A DNA stretch of 64,000 nt from NCBI RefSeq assembly GCF_004794515.1, contig NZ_SSDF01000090.1, positions 124,001 to 188,000 on the forward strand, in the 5' to 3' direction. Positions 17,332-24,641 of this stretch are shown in pieces. The notes under the pieces are model-generated. The model was not told the DNA's origin. It searched no databases and saw nothing but the letters and a program-made list of their open reading frames with translations. The stretch comes from Microbacterium sp. A20 (GTDB lineage Bacteria; Actinomycetota; Actinomycetes; Actinomycetales; Microbacteriaceae). The position numbers were made by a program, and so were the translations under genes. Within the stretch, counting starts at the first letter, position 1; every line of letters starts with the position of its first letter.

Positions 17332-17534
17332 GCAGAAACTCCGTCAGCGCACGAGTGATCGGCGCGAGATAAGGGGTGAGGTGGGCGACGGCGCAGGAAT
17401 TGCGCATCGGTTCGCCGTTCGAAATGCCAGCTCATGCTGGTGGTGGGAGCAGCTTCTGCTCGCTTTGGTCCTCGGAGACCCCATGACGACGACGATGTTG
17501 CAGCACCGGCGGTGCGGACAACGCTGTCAGTCTA
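17332..17534 (-). promoter_or_regulatory. Long 5' leader of the DEAD-box gene with two hairpins
   Basis: A TAGACT -10 candidate lies at 17529-17534 on the minus strand, giving a leader of about 190 nt. Within it are two neighbouring perfect hairpins: 6-bp arms at 17447-17452/17456-17461 and 5-bp arms at 17427-17431/17436-17440. The loop of the second holds an ATGA, which is also the first codon of an out-of-frame ORF running into the helicase gene. No known RNA family was recognised. The rest of the 17332-17604 gap shows nothing else. Confidence 0.4.
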
Positions 17535-17604
17535 CCAGTGCGCGTATGTGATCAGCTGCATGTCGACTGCGGACGCGGGTCGAGCCTGCCGGCTGAGGCG
17601 TCTC

Positions 17605-18552
17605 TCAGGCGTGGAGAGCCTCGTTGAGCGTCACGCCCACGCCGGCGCGGCGCACGGCCTCGACGGCGCCGCTGAGGGAGTTCCGGCGGAAGAGCAACCC
17701 GTCCTGGCCGGAGAGATCTCCGCCCTTCACGGTCTTCCGCCCGCCGTCCGGAGTCACCGGGCCGTCGACCAGCACGATCTTCGTCCCGGCGGTCACGTAG
17801 AGGCCGGCTTCCACGACGCAGTCGTCGCCGAGCGAGATGCCGATGCCCGCGTTGGCGCCGAGCAGGGTGCGTGCGCCGATCGACACCCGATGGGTGCCTC
17901 CGCCCGACAGCGTGCCCATGATCGAGGAACCGCCGCCGATGTCGCTGCCGTCGCCGACGACGACCCCCTGCGAGATGCGGCCCTCGACCATGGAGGAGCC
18001 GAGCGTCCCGGCGTTGAAGTTGACGAAGCCCTCGTGCATGACGGTGGTGCCGGGGGAGAGGTGTGCGCCGAGCCGCACTCGCGAGGCGTCGGCGATCCGG
18101 ACGCCCGCGGGCTGGACGTAGTCGGTCAGGCGGGGGAACTTGTCCAGGCCCTGCACCTGGATGCCTGCGCGCTGGAGGTGCGGTCGCAGACGGGCGGCGT
18201 CGGCGGGAAGCACCGGGCCGGCGTTCGTCCAGGCGACGTTCGGCAGGTGGCCGAAGATGCCGTCCAGGTTCAGCTCGTTGGGGCGCACGACGAGGTGCGA
18301 GAGAGCGTGCAGGCGCAAGTACGCGTCGGCCGTTGAAGCGGGAGCGTCGTCGAGGTCGATCTGGAGCTGGATGATCTCGACGGTCACGTTCCGTCGCTCA
18401 TCGGCACCGACGAGGGGCTCGAGGGCGGAGACGGCGGCATCGTCTGCCGTGAGGATTCCCGCGCGCACGTCCGGGAACCACGCATCGAGAACCGTGCCAT
18501 CGCCGGCGGTCGTGGTCAGGCCGATACCCCATACAGTGCGTGCGTCGCTCAT
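17605..18552 (-). CDS. dapD: Tetrahydrodipicolinate N-succinyltransferase
   Basis: Transfers succinyl from succinyl-CoA to tetrahydrodipicolinate in DAP/lysine synthesis. The 315-aa protein is of the long actinobacterial type. An N-terminal alpha/beta region is followed by a left-handed beta-helix of hexapeptide repeats (IADASRVRLGAHL, NFNAGTLGSSMVEGR, IGARTLLGANAGIGISLGD). The C-terminal region GVTLNEALHA is conserved in the family. The start ATG 18552 has TAGCGT 6 nt upstream and no good Shine-Dalgarno, so it is probably leaderless. It is divergent from dapE, 65 bp apart, so both can be controlled from one short region. Confidence 0.95.
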   Translation of the reverse strand: MSDARTVWGIGLTTTAGDGTVLDAWFPDVRAGILTADDAAVSALEPLVGADERRNVTVEIIQLQIDLDDAPASTADAYLRLHALSHLVVRPNELNLDGIFGHLPNVAWTNAGPVLPADAARLRPHLQRAGIQVQGLDKFPRLTDYVQPAGVRIADASRVRLGAHLSPGTTVMHEGFVNFNAGTLGSSMVEGRISQGVVVGDGSDIGGGSSIMGTLSGGGTHRVSIGARTLLGANAGIGISLGDDCVVEAGLYVTAGTKIVLVDGPVTPDGGRKTVKGGDLSGQDGLLFRRNSLSGAVEAVRRAGVGVTLNEALHA

Positions 18553-18558
18553 GCCTCC

Positions 18559-18564
18559 ACGCTA
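18559..18564 (-). promoter_or_regulatory. -10 hexamer TAGCGT for dapD
   Basis: TANNNT 6 nt before ATG 18552 on the minus strand. Confidence 0.55.
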
Positions 18565-18605
18565 TCGCGCCGTGGGGTGGGGGACTTCACGCATGACGGG
18601 GTAAG

Positions 18606-18611
18606 TAGGCT
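18606..18611 (+). promoter_or_regulatory. -10 hexamer TAGGCT for dapE
   Basis: TANNNT 6 nt before ATG 18618. It lies back to back with the dapD element 41 bp away. Confidence 0.55.
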
Positions 18612-18617
18612 TGACCC

Positions 18618-19691
18618 ATGGTGCTCGATCTGACCGTGTCCTCCGTCGACCTCACTCGTGCGATCTGCGACATCCCGAGCGTGTCCGGCGACGAGAAGAC
18701 GCTCGCCGACGCGATCGAGGCGGCGATCACCCCGCTGTCCCACCTCGAGGTGTTCCGCCACGGGAACACGGTCGTCGCCCGCACCGATCTCGGGCGCGCG
18801 CAACGCGTCGCCATCGCCGGACACATCGACACCGTGCCGATCAATGCGAACCTGCCGACCAGGGATATGGAGATCGACGGCGTGCCCTACCTCTGGGGGC
18901 GCGGAACCGTCGACATGAAGGCGGGCACGGCCGTGCAGCTCAAGCTCGCGGCAGAGCTCACCGATCCCGCGATCGACATCACCTGGATGTGGTACGACAA
19001 CGAAGAGATCGAGGCGTCCAAGAACGGTCTCGGCCTGCTCGCCGCCGTACGACCCGACCTGTTCCAGGCGGACTTCGCGATCCTCGGCGAACCGTCCAAC
19101 GGCGAGGTCGAGGGCGGGTGCAACGGCACGCTGCGCGCGATCGTGCGCACCACCGGCGTTCGCGCGCACAGCGCACGCGCCTGGATCGGCGAGAACGCGA
19201 TCCACCGTGCAGCGCCGATCCTGACCCGGCTCGCGGAGTACCGCGCCAAAGAGGTGCCGGTCGAGGGGTTGCTGTACCGGGAGAGCCTGAGCGCCGTGCG
19301 CATCGCCGGTGGTGTCGCGGGCAATGTCATCCCCGACGCGTGCGAGGTCGAGGTCAACTACCGCTTCGCTCCCAGCAAGTCCGCCGCAGATGCTGAAGCG
19401 CACCTCCGCGGGGTTCTCGCCGGCTTCGATGTCGAGATCACCGATGCCGCCGAGGGCGCGCGCCCCGGACTCGACGCCGAGATCGCGAAGCAGTTCGTGG
19501 CGGCTGTGGGCGCGGAGCCGCGCCCGAAGTACGGCTGGACCGACGTCGCCCGGTTCTCGGCGCTCGGCATCCCGGCAGTGAACTACGGCCCGGGCGACCC
19601 GCACCTCGCGCACCACGATGAGGAGCGGGTGCCGCTCGCGCAGATCGACGCCGTGGAGCGGGGCCTGCGCGCATGGCTCACCTCGCGCTGA
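18618..19691 (+). CDS. dapE: Succinyl-diaminopimelate desuccinylase
   Basis: Zinc-dependent M20 peptidase-family enzyme (357 aa) hydrolysing N-succinyl-LL-DAP. Metal and catalytic motifs are GHIDTVP (His ligand and Asp), WGRGTVDMKAG (bridging Asp), WMWYDNEEIE (general-base Glu), LGEPSNGEVEGGCNG (Glu/Asp ligand region), and a C-terminal NYGPGDPHLAHHDEERV carrying the last His ligand. AHSARAWIGENAIH is the dimerisation-domain His motif. ATG 18618 is probably leaderless. The last 19 bp overlap the next gene. Confidence 0.95.
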   Translation: MVLDLTVSSVDLTRAICDIPSVSGDEKTLADAIEAAITPLSHLEVFRHGNTVVARTDLGRAQRVAIAGHIDTVPINANLPTRDMEIDGVPYLWGRGTVDMKAGTAVQLKLAAELTDPAIDITWMWYDNEEIEASKNGLGLLAAVRPDLFQADFAILGEPSNGEVEGGCNGTLRAIVRTTGVRAHSARAWIGENAIHRAAPILTRLAEYRAKEVPVEGLLYRESLSAVRIAGGVAGNVIPDACEVEVNYRFAPSKSAADAEAHLRGVLAGFDVEITDAAEGARPGLDAEIAKQFVAAVGAEPRPKYGWTDVARFSALGIPAVNYGPGDPHLAHHDEERVPLAQIDAVERGLRAWLTSR

Positions 19692-20890
19692 GCGCGGTTC
19701 GCCGGTGGGCGCAGACGCCTGTCGCGCTGAGGATCGCGGTCATCTACCTCGCCGCGCGGGCGACGACCACGATCTTCCTGCTCATCGCCGCGTCGCTGTC
19801 GACGTCGTTCTCGCGCTTCGGCGCCGACGCCGGACTCGCCGACTTCGTCCTCGGGTGGGACGCCCAGTGGTACTGGCTGGTCGCCGAAGCCGGCTATCCC
19901 GCCGATCTTCCCCGGACGGAGTCGGGCGAGGTCGCCGAGAATGCCTGGGCTTTCATGCCGGTGTTCGCATATGCGGCGAAGGCGGTGGGCTTCGTCTTCG
20001 GATCGTGGGGAGTCGGCGCTCTCCTGATCTCGCTGGCGGCCGGATACTTGGCCTGTCTCGCGCTTCATCGTCTGCTCCGTGACCGTATCGGCGCGTCCGC
20101 CGCTCTCTGGGCGGTCGTGTTCTTCGCTGCCGGGCCCATCGCTGCGATGTTCCAGGTCGGCTATGCCGAGACCCTCTTCCTGCTTCTGCTGTTCCTCGCG
20201 CTCGACGCGACGATCAGACACGAGTACGGCCGGCTCTACCTCCTGATCCCGGTGATGGCCTTCACGCGCCCGGGGATCCTCGCGTTCGCCCTCTACCTCG
20301 GGCTGCACGGCGTCGTGCGCTGGTTCCGTCGCAGAGCGGAACCGCTCTCCGGGCGGGAGGTCGGGCACATCATCGCGCTGGGGGCGCTCGCGACCGCGGC
20401 GGGCTTCGCCTGGCAGGTGATCGCCGGCGTCGTCACGGGCGATCCCGGTGCCTACCTCGCGACCGAACTCGCGTGGCGCCGGCACTGGGTCACCGGAGGG
20501 GTCGACGGGTTCGTCCCGTTCGAGGGGTGGCTTCAGGCCTCGGAGTTCTGGTTCGCCCTCTGGGGCATGCCGCAGTGGTGGGGGCCGGTGGCGCTCGTGC
20601 TGCTGGTCGCGGCCGCCGCAGCTGCACTCCTCCTGTCACCCCAGGTGCGTGCGCTCGGCAGGGACGTGCGTCTGTGGAGCGCGAGTTACCTGCTGTACCT
20701 CCTTGCGGTGTTCTTCCCGCAGTCGAGCACCTTCCGCCTGCTGCTACCGCTCAGTCCGCTCTGGGGGGCCGTCGCGGTTCCGCGGTCGCGGTGGTGGCGC
20801 GGGGCAGTGGTGGCCCTCTGTCTCCTGGGCCAATGGTTCTGGATCTACCACGTGTATGCGCTCGGGAGCACGTTCTGGCAGGTGCCCTGA
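19673..20890 (+). CDS. PIG-V-like polytopic membrane mannosyltransferase
   Basis: Integral membrane protein of 405 aa with about ten hydrophobic segments. The first external loop has WDAQWYWLVAEAGYP (an Asp-rich GT-C motif position), and AWAFMPVFAY resembles PIG-V and related mannosyltransferases that use polyprenyl-phosphate sugars. Another conserved-looking loop is FQVGYAETLFLLLLFLALD. ATG 19673 lies inside dapE (19-bp overlap), so it depends on dapE translation. The acceptor is unknown. A weak hairpin (CCGGGC 20896-20901 with GCCCGG 20914-20919) follows. Confidence 0.8.
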   Translation: MAHLALSAVRRWAQTPVALRIAVIYLAARATTTIFLLIAASLSTSFSRFGADAGLADFVLGWDAQWYWLVAEAGYPADLPRTESGEVAENAWAFMPVFAYAAKAVGFVFGSWGVGALLISLAAGYLACLALHRLLRDRIGASAALWAVVFFAAGPIAAMFQVGYAETLFLLLLFLALDATIRHEYGRLYLLIPVMAFTRPGILAFALYLGLHGVVRWFRRRAEPLSGREVGHIIALGALATAAGFAWQVIAGVVTGDPGAYLATELAWRRHWVTGGVDGFVPFEGWLQASEFWFALWGMPQWWGPVALVLLVAAAAAALLLSPQVRALGRDVRLWSASYLLYLLAVFFPQSSTFRLLLPLSPLWGAVAVPRSRWWRGAVVALCLLGQWFWIYHVYALGSTFWQVP

Positions 20891-20914
20891 CGTCGCCGGG
20901 CGACCTAATTGTTG

Positions 20915-20940
20915 CCCGGTGACCTCCAGGTCCCGGTGAC
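20915..20940. repeat. Direct repeat CCCGGTGAC upstream of the DUF3117 gene
   Basis: CCCGGTGAC at 20915-20923 and again at 20932-20940, period 17 bp, immediately upstream of the -10 at 20947. A candidate activator or repressor site. Confidence 0.4.
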
Positions 20941-20946
20941 ACCCGA

Positions 20947-20952
20947 TAAACT
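20947..20952 (+). promoter_or_regulatory. -10 hexamer TAAACT for the DUF3117 gene
   Basis: Good -10 match with a leader of about 27 nt that contains the ribosome-binding site. No convincing -35 at 16-18 bp. Confidence 0.45.
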
Positions 20953-20984
20953 CATTCCATACCACCGGAGGAAAGGGAGCCACG

Positions 20985-21158
20985 ATGGCAGCGATGAAGC
21001 CGAGGACCGGAGACGGACCTATGGAGGCCGTGAAAGAAGGACGACTCATCATCGTGCGCGTTCCGCTCGAAGGCGGCGGCCGTCTGGTCGTCTCCGTGAA
21101 CGACGCCGAGGCCAAGGAGCTTCACGACGTGCTTGCCGCCGTCGTGGCACCGGCCTGA
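20985..21158 (+). CDS. DUF3117 small conserved actinobacterial protein
   Basis: 57-residue protein of a family found throughout actinobacteria (MAAMKPRTGDGPMEAVKEGR, then a strand-rich stretch RLVVSVNDAEAKEL). Its function is not known. It has a full-length match and a strong Shine-Dalgarno (GGAGGAAAGGGAG) before ATG 20985. The dedicated terminator and possible direct-repeat operator suggest an independent, well-expressed transcript. In M. tuberculosis the homologue, as I recall, sits near the same methyltransferase-tatB-mrp region, matching the order here. Confidence 0.93.
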   Translation: MAAMKPRTGDGPMEAVKEGRLIIVRVPLEGGGRLVVSVNDAEAKELHDVLAAVVAPA

Positions 21159-21187
21159 TCGATCTGGGGTCCGCATCCGCGGATCCG

Positions 21188-21221
21188 GAAGGGCGGCGGA
21201 TCTTCGGATCCGCCGCCCTTC
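21188..21221. terminator. UUCG-capped terminator between DUF3117 and methyltransferase
   Basis: Perfect 15-bp stem (21188-21202 with 21207-21221) closed by a TTCG tetraloop. It serves both convergent genes. Confidence 0.88.
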
Positions 21222-21255
21222 GTCGACTCCGGGGCGCACCCGGAGCGAGTTCTCG

Positions 21256-21894
21256 TCAGTCGCTGTCGGCGAGTCTGATCAGCTGAAGCAGCCCTTCACC
21301 CGCGGGTGACACGGTCGCCAGGACGGCCGAGGACTCCTGGGTCTCCTGCACCAGCGAGCGGTAGGCCGACGTGACCTCATCGCGCTGCACGGGGTCGGCG
21401 ACGCGGCCGCCGCCGAGGATCCGCGGGACCAGGACCATGCCGCCCGTGCGGGCGAGGCGGAGTCCGTGCTCGACGTACTCGATGATGTGGTCGGGGTCCG
21501 CGTCGACGAGCACGATGTCGTACGAGGACTCATTCATGCGGGGGAGCACGTCGATCGCGCGACCGGTGATGAACCGCACCTTGGTGGATGGCACCTTCGC
21601 GTCGGCGAAAGCCTGTCGTGCTGCCGCGAGGTGCTCGGGCTCGTTGTCGATCGAGGTGAGCACGGCCTGCGGTGCTCCGCGCAGCAGCCAGAGTCCGGAG
21701 ACTCCCGCACCGGTGCCGATCTCGACGATCGAGCGTGCACCCGTTGCTGCGGCGAGAACGGCGATCTGGGAACCGACGACGGTGCTGATCGGCATCGCGC
21801 CGAGTTCGACCGCGTGTGCGCGCGCCCGTGCGATGGAGTCGGGTTCCACGATGGACTCGCGAAGGAATCGCGCGTTCGCGTCGTGCTCGCTCAT
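21256..21894 (-). CDS. Class I SAM-dependent O-methyltransferase
   Basis: Methyltransferase of 212 aa related to the catechol O-methyltransferase-like family (Pfam Methyltransf_3). The SAM site is VEIGTGAGVSGLWLL, followed by the acidic loop SIDNEPEHLAAARQ. The metal/catalytic region is SYDIVLVDADPDHIIEYVE, and RILGGGRVADP closes the active site. ATG 21894 is preceded by GGGAGAGAC. The substrate is unknown. In mycobacteria and streptomycetes the homologue is, from memory, next to sigE-rseA-htrA-tatB. Here tatB is the direct divergent neighbour. Confidence 0.9.
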   Translation of the reverse strand: MSEHDANARFLRESIVEPDSIARARAHAVELGAMPISTVVGSQIAVLAAATGARSIVEIGTGAGVSGLWLLRGAPQAVLTSIDNEPEHLAAARQAFADAKVPSTKVRFITGRAIDVLPRMNESSYDIVLVDADPDHIIEYVEHGLRLARTGGMVLVPRILGGGRVADPVQRDEVTSAYRSLVQETQESSAVLATVSPAGEGLLQLIRLADSD

Positions 21895-21972
21895 GGCCTG
21901 TCTCTCCCTGCCTGCCCGGTGATTCCCTCCAGAGTATTCGCTCGGTGTACCTGCGGACGGCAGGCGCGACGG

Positions 21973-21978
21973 TAGCCT
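21973..21978 (+). promoter_or_regulatory. -10 hexamer TAGCCT for tatB
   Basis: TANNNT 6 nt before ATG 21985; leaderless candidate. Confidence 0.5.
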
Positions 21979-21984
21979 GTAGAG

Positions 21985-22359
21985 ATGACGTTCGGGCTCA
22001 CCTTCGAGAAGCTGTTGCTGATCGGTCTCATCGCGGTCCTCATCATCGGCCCTGAGCGTCTTCCGCGAGCAGCCGAGGGCTTCTCCCGCATGGTCCGCAA
22101 GGCCGGCGAGTACCTGCGCTCGACCAAGTCCCGCATGCGCGAGGAGATGGGCCCGGAGCTCGACGATGTGGACTGGCGCAAGCTCGACCCGCGTCAGTAC
22201 GATCCCCGACGGATCATCCGCGACGCGCTCTTCGAGGAGCCGCAGCCGGCGACTCCCGCCCAGGCGAAGGAGACGATCGCCGAGCCGATCGCTCCCCGTG
22301 CGCTCCCGCAGGAGTTCAGCGCGAGCAACCGGCCTCCGTTCGATCCCGAAGCCACGTGA
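21985..22359 (+). CDS. tatB: Twin-arginine translocase subunit TatB
   Basis: Membrane component of the Tat export pathway (124 aa). It has a short N-terminal helix (FEKLLLIGLIAVLIIGPERLP, with the conserved FGL/FEK start and GPERLP hinge), then an amphipathic helix (AAEGFSRMVRKAGEYLRS) and a polar tail. Length and hinge suit TatB rather than TatA. tatA/tatC are not in this window, as usual for actinobacteria. Its stop overlaps the next gene by 4 bp. Confidence 0.9.
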   Translation: MTFGLTFEKLLLIGLIAVLIIGPERLPRAAEGFSRMVRKAGEYLRSTKSRMREEMGPELDDVDWRKLDPRQYDPRRIIRDALFEEPQPATPAQAKETIAEPIAPRALPQEFSASNRPPFDPEAT

Positions 22360-22997
22360 CGCGAGGGCGGCTCGCCGATCGCGACGCCGTGGCATTCGGG
22401 TTCTCCGCTCTGTGCGCGTGCATCGGCGTCCTGATCTGGACGCTGTGGGTGATGCCTGTCGCAGCATCCGTGGGAGAGGCGGACCCGCTTCCGCTCGGAC
22501 GAGGGCAGACGGTCGAGCTGAATGCGGGCGAACGCGTCGGCATCTGGGGCAGCGGTGTCTCCGCGATGCTCGGGACGCTGGAGTGCTCGGTGTCGGGTTC
22601 GGACGGAGACCTGCTCGCTCAGCGCGGAGGCCCCTCGCTGTCCTGGGATGACACGCTCTGGTGGATGACCCCGAAGCGCGGGTTCGAACAGCACACCCAG
22701 TTCACGAGCGTGGATGCGGGTGTTCACACCGTCACCTGCAGTGACTCGCTCGACACGTATGACGGCGAGTTCCTCATCGCCGGTGACACCTTCGGAAGCG
22801 GCTCCATCGGGCTCGGCCGCACCGGTGGGAGCGACTTCGCCACGGGGACGCTCCTGGCGTTCGGCGCGGTGTTCTGTCTCCCCGTCGCCGTGCTGCTGCC
22901 CGTCGTCATCCTGATCCGACGACTGGTCACCAGACGCAGGAGCGCACGGAATTCGCAGCGCGCCGGCGCATCCTGGACAGCGCCGCCGGGGTCTTAG
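22356..22997 (+). CDS. Hypothetical membrane protein downstream of tatB
   Basis: 213-aa protein not recognised. One hydrophobic helix lies near residues 14-38 and a second near 166-190. Between them is an extracellular-looking beta-rich domain with two cysteines (GTLECSVSGS and VTCSDSLDTY) that could form a disulfide, plus a basic cytoplasmic tail (RRLVTRRRSARN). This looks like a membrane-anchored external domain. GTG 22356 overlaps tatB (GTGA). It converges on mrp with a 13-bp gap. Confidence 0.75.
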   Translation: MTRGRLADRDAVAFGFSALCACIGVLIWTLWVMPVAASVGEADPLPLGRGQTVELNAGERVGIWGSGVSAMLGTLECSVSGSDGDLLAQRGGPSLSWDDTLWWMTPKRGFEQHTQFTSVDAGVHTVTCSDSLDTYDGEFLIAGDTFGSGSIGLGRTGGSDFATGTLLAFGAVFCLPVAVLLPVVILIRRLVTRRRSARNSQRAGASWTAPPGS

Positions 22998-23010
22998 ACC
23001 ACCTGCACCC

Positions 23011-24132
23011 TCAGCCGATCGTCATCGGCAGTGAGCGGCCGGAAAGGCCCCGGCCCTGTCGAGCGAGCGAGCGTGCGAGGTCGCGGATCGTCGTGGCTGC
23101 GGAATCCGTCGTCTCACCGGCGACGATCGGGAGGCCGGCGTCGCCACCCTCGCGGAGCGCGGGACTCAGCGGGATCGAGGCCAGCAGCGGGACCGTCGCC
23201 CCCGGCTCGGAGAGAGCCTCGGCGACCGCCGCCCCTCCGCCCGAGCCGAACAGATCGATGACCGTGCCGTCGGGGAGCGTGTACGCCGCCATGTTCTCGA
23301 TGACGCCGATCACCCGCTGCCCCGTCTGCCGTGCGACGAGTCCGCTGCGGATGGCCACCTCTGCGGCAGCGGTCTGCGGGGTCGTCACGACCAGCACCTC
23401 CGCATGCGGGAGGAGCTGGCCGATCGAGATGGCGATGTCGCCGGTGCCGGGCGGCATGTCGATGAGCAGCACATCGAGGTCGCCGAAGAACACATCGGTG
23501 AGGAACTGCTGCACCGTGCGGTGCAGCATCGGTCCCCGCCACGCCACCACGGACTCCCCGTCGCGGAGGAACATGCCGATCGAGATGGTCTTCACGCCGT
23601 GCGCGACCTGGGGCAGCATGAGGTCGTCGATACGCGTCGGCTGCGTGCCCGCCGGGATGCCGAGGAGCCCCGGGATCGAGAATCCGTGCACGTCGGCATC
23701 GACCAGGCCGACCGACAGCCCCTGGTCGGCGAGAGCCACGGCGAGATTCGCGGTCACGGTCGACTTGCCGACGCCGCCCTTGCCACTGGAGACGAGGATC
23801 ACGCGGGTGAGCGAGTCCGGGCCGAACGGCATGTGACGGGCCGGCCTGCCGTCGCGGAGCTTCTCGGTGAGGGCCTTGCGCTCTGCCGGAGTCATCACGC
23901 CCACCTCGACGTCGACCGACGTGATGCCGGGCACGGAGGCGGCAGCCTCGCGCACGTCGGACTCGATGCGCGTCGCGGCCGGGCAGCCCACGATGGTCAG
24001 CACGATGCCGACCTGAGCCCGGTCGCCGTCCACAGCGATCTCGCGGACCATGTCGAGCTCGCCGATCGGGCGGCGCAGCTCCGGATCCGTCACCGCGGAG
24101 ACGGCGGCGCGGACGAGGTCGGCCTCGGTCAC
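23011..24132 (-). CDS. Mrp/ApbC-family P-loop ATPase
   Basis: Fe-S carrier-type ATPase family (373 aa). The N-terminal MIP18-like domain (residues 1-90, with TIVGCPAATRIESDV) precedes the deviant Walker A SSGKGGVGKSTVTANLA near residue 115 and the switch motifs LVDADVHGFSIPG and LLIDMPPGTGDIAIS. The CxxC pair that binds the cluster in ApbC and NBP35 is absent: the equivalent region reads ENMAAYTLPDGTVIDLFGS. From memory the mycobacterial homologue also lacks it. It starts inside the DUF1003 gene, so it is translationally coupled to it. Confidence 0.9.
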   Translation of the reverse strand: MTEADLVRAAVSAVTDPELRRPIGELDMVREIAVDGDRAQVGIVLTIVGCPAATRIESDVREAAASVPGITSVDVEVGVMTPAERKALTEKLRDGRPARHMPFGPDSLTRVILVSSGKGGVGKSTVTANLAVALADQGLSVGLVDADVHGFSIPGLLGIPAGTQPTRIDDLMLPQVAHGVKTISIGMFLRDGESVVAWRGPMLHRTVQQFLTDVFFGDLDVLLIDMPPGTGDIAISIGQLLPHAEVLVVTTPQTAAAEVAIRSGLVARQTGQRVIGVIENMAAYTLPDGTVIDLFGSGGGAAVAEALSEPGATVPLLASIPLSPALREGGDAGLPIVAGETTDSAATTIRDLARSLARQGRGLSGRSLPMTIG

Positions 24133-24641
24133 GAGGCGGCGCCTGCGGTCGGTTTGTCCCCGTCGTCCTCGAGCTCGGCGAGGAGGGCCTTCAGCTCCTG
24201 CCGCAGCACGTCGCGCGTCACGGCCTGCGCGTTGCGTTCCTCGAGCGCCATGCGCAGCGCCACGATCTCACGGGCGAGGTACTCGGTGTCGGCGAGGTTG
24301 CGCTCCGCGCGCTGCCGGTCCTGCTCGATCTGCACCCGGTCGCGGTCGTCCTGGCGGTTCTGCGCGAGGAGGATGAGCGGTGCGGCGTACGAGGCCTGCA
24401 GCGAGAGCATGAGCGTCAGCGCGGTGAAGCCGAGGGCCGCATCGTCGAAGCGCAGGTTCTCGGGCATCAGCGTGTTCCAGACGATCCAGACCACGCAGAA
24501 CAGGCTGAGGATGACCAGGAACGCGGGGGTGCCCATCGCGCGGGCGACCCACTCGGTGAAGCGGCCGAACCGGTCGCGCGAGGTCGCCCGGGGCCGTGTC
24601 GTGGTGCGGCCCGGCGCGTCGAGGCGCGGGGAGCGGGGCAT
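24129..24641 (-). CDS. DUF1003 membrane protein
   Basis: 170-aa protein with two hydrophobic helices (FLVILSLFCVVWIVWNTL and TLMLSLQASYAAPLILLAQ) typical of DUF1003, then a long charged coiled-coil tail (RQDDRDRVQIEQDRQRAERN onward). Its function is not known. It starts at the stop of the MgtE-N/CBS gene (1-bp overlap) and ends 4 bp into mrp, so three proteins are made from one coupled message. This supports a shared process, possibly metal homeostasis. Confidence 0.88.
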   Translation of the reverse strand: MPRSPRLDAPGRTTTRPRATSRDRFGRFTEWVARAMGTPAFLVILSLFCVVWIVWNTLMPENLRFDDAALGFTALTLMLSLQASYAAPLILLAQNRQDDRDRVQIEQDRQRAERNLADTEYLAREIVALRMALEERNAQAVTRDVLRQELKALLAELEDDGDKPTAGAAS

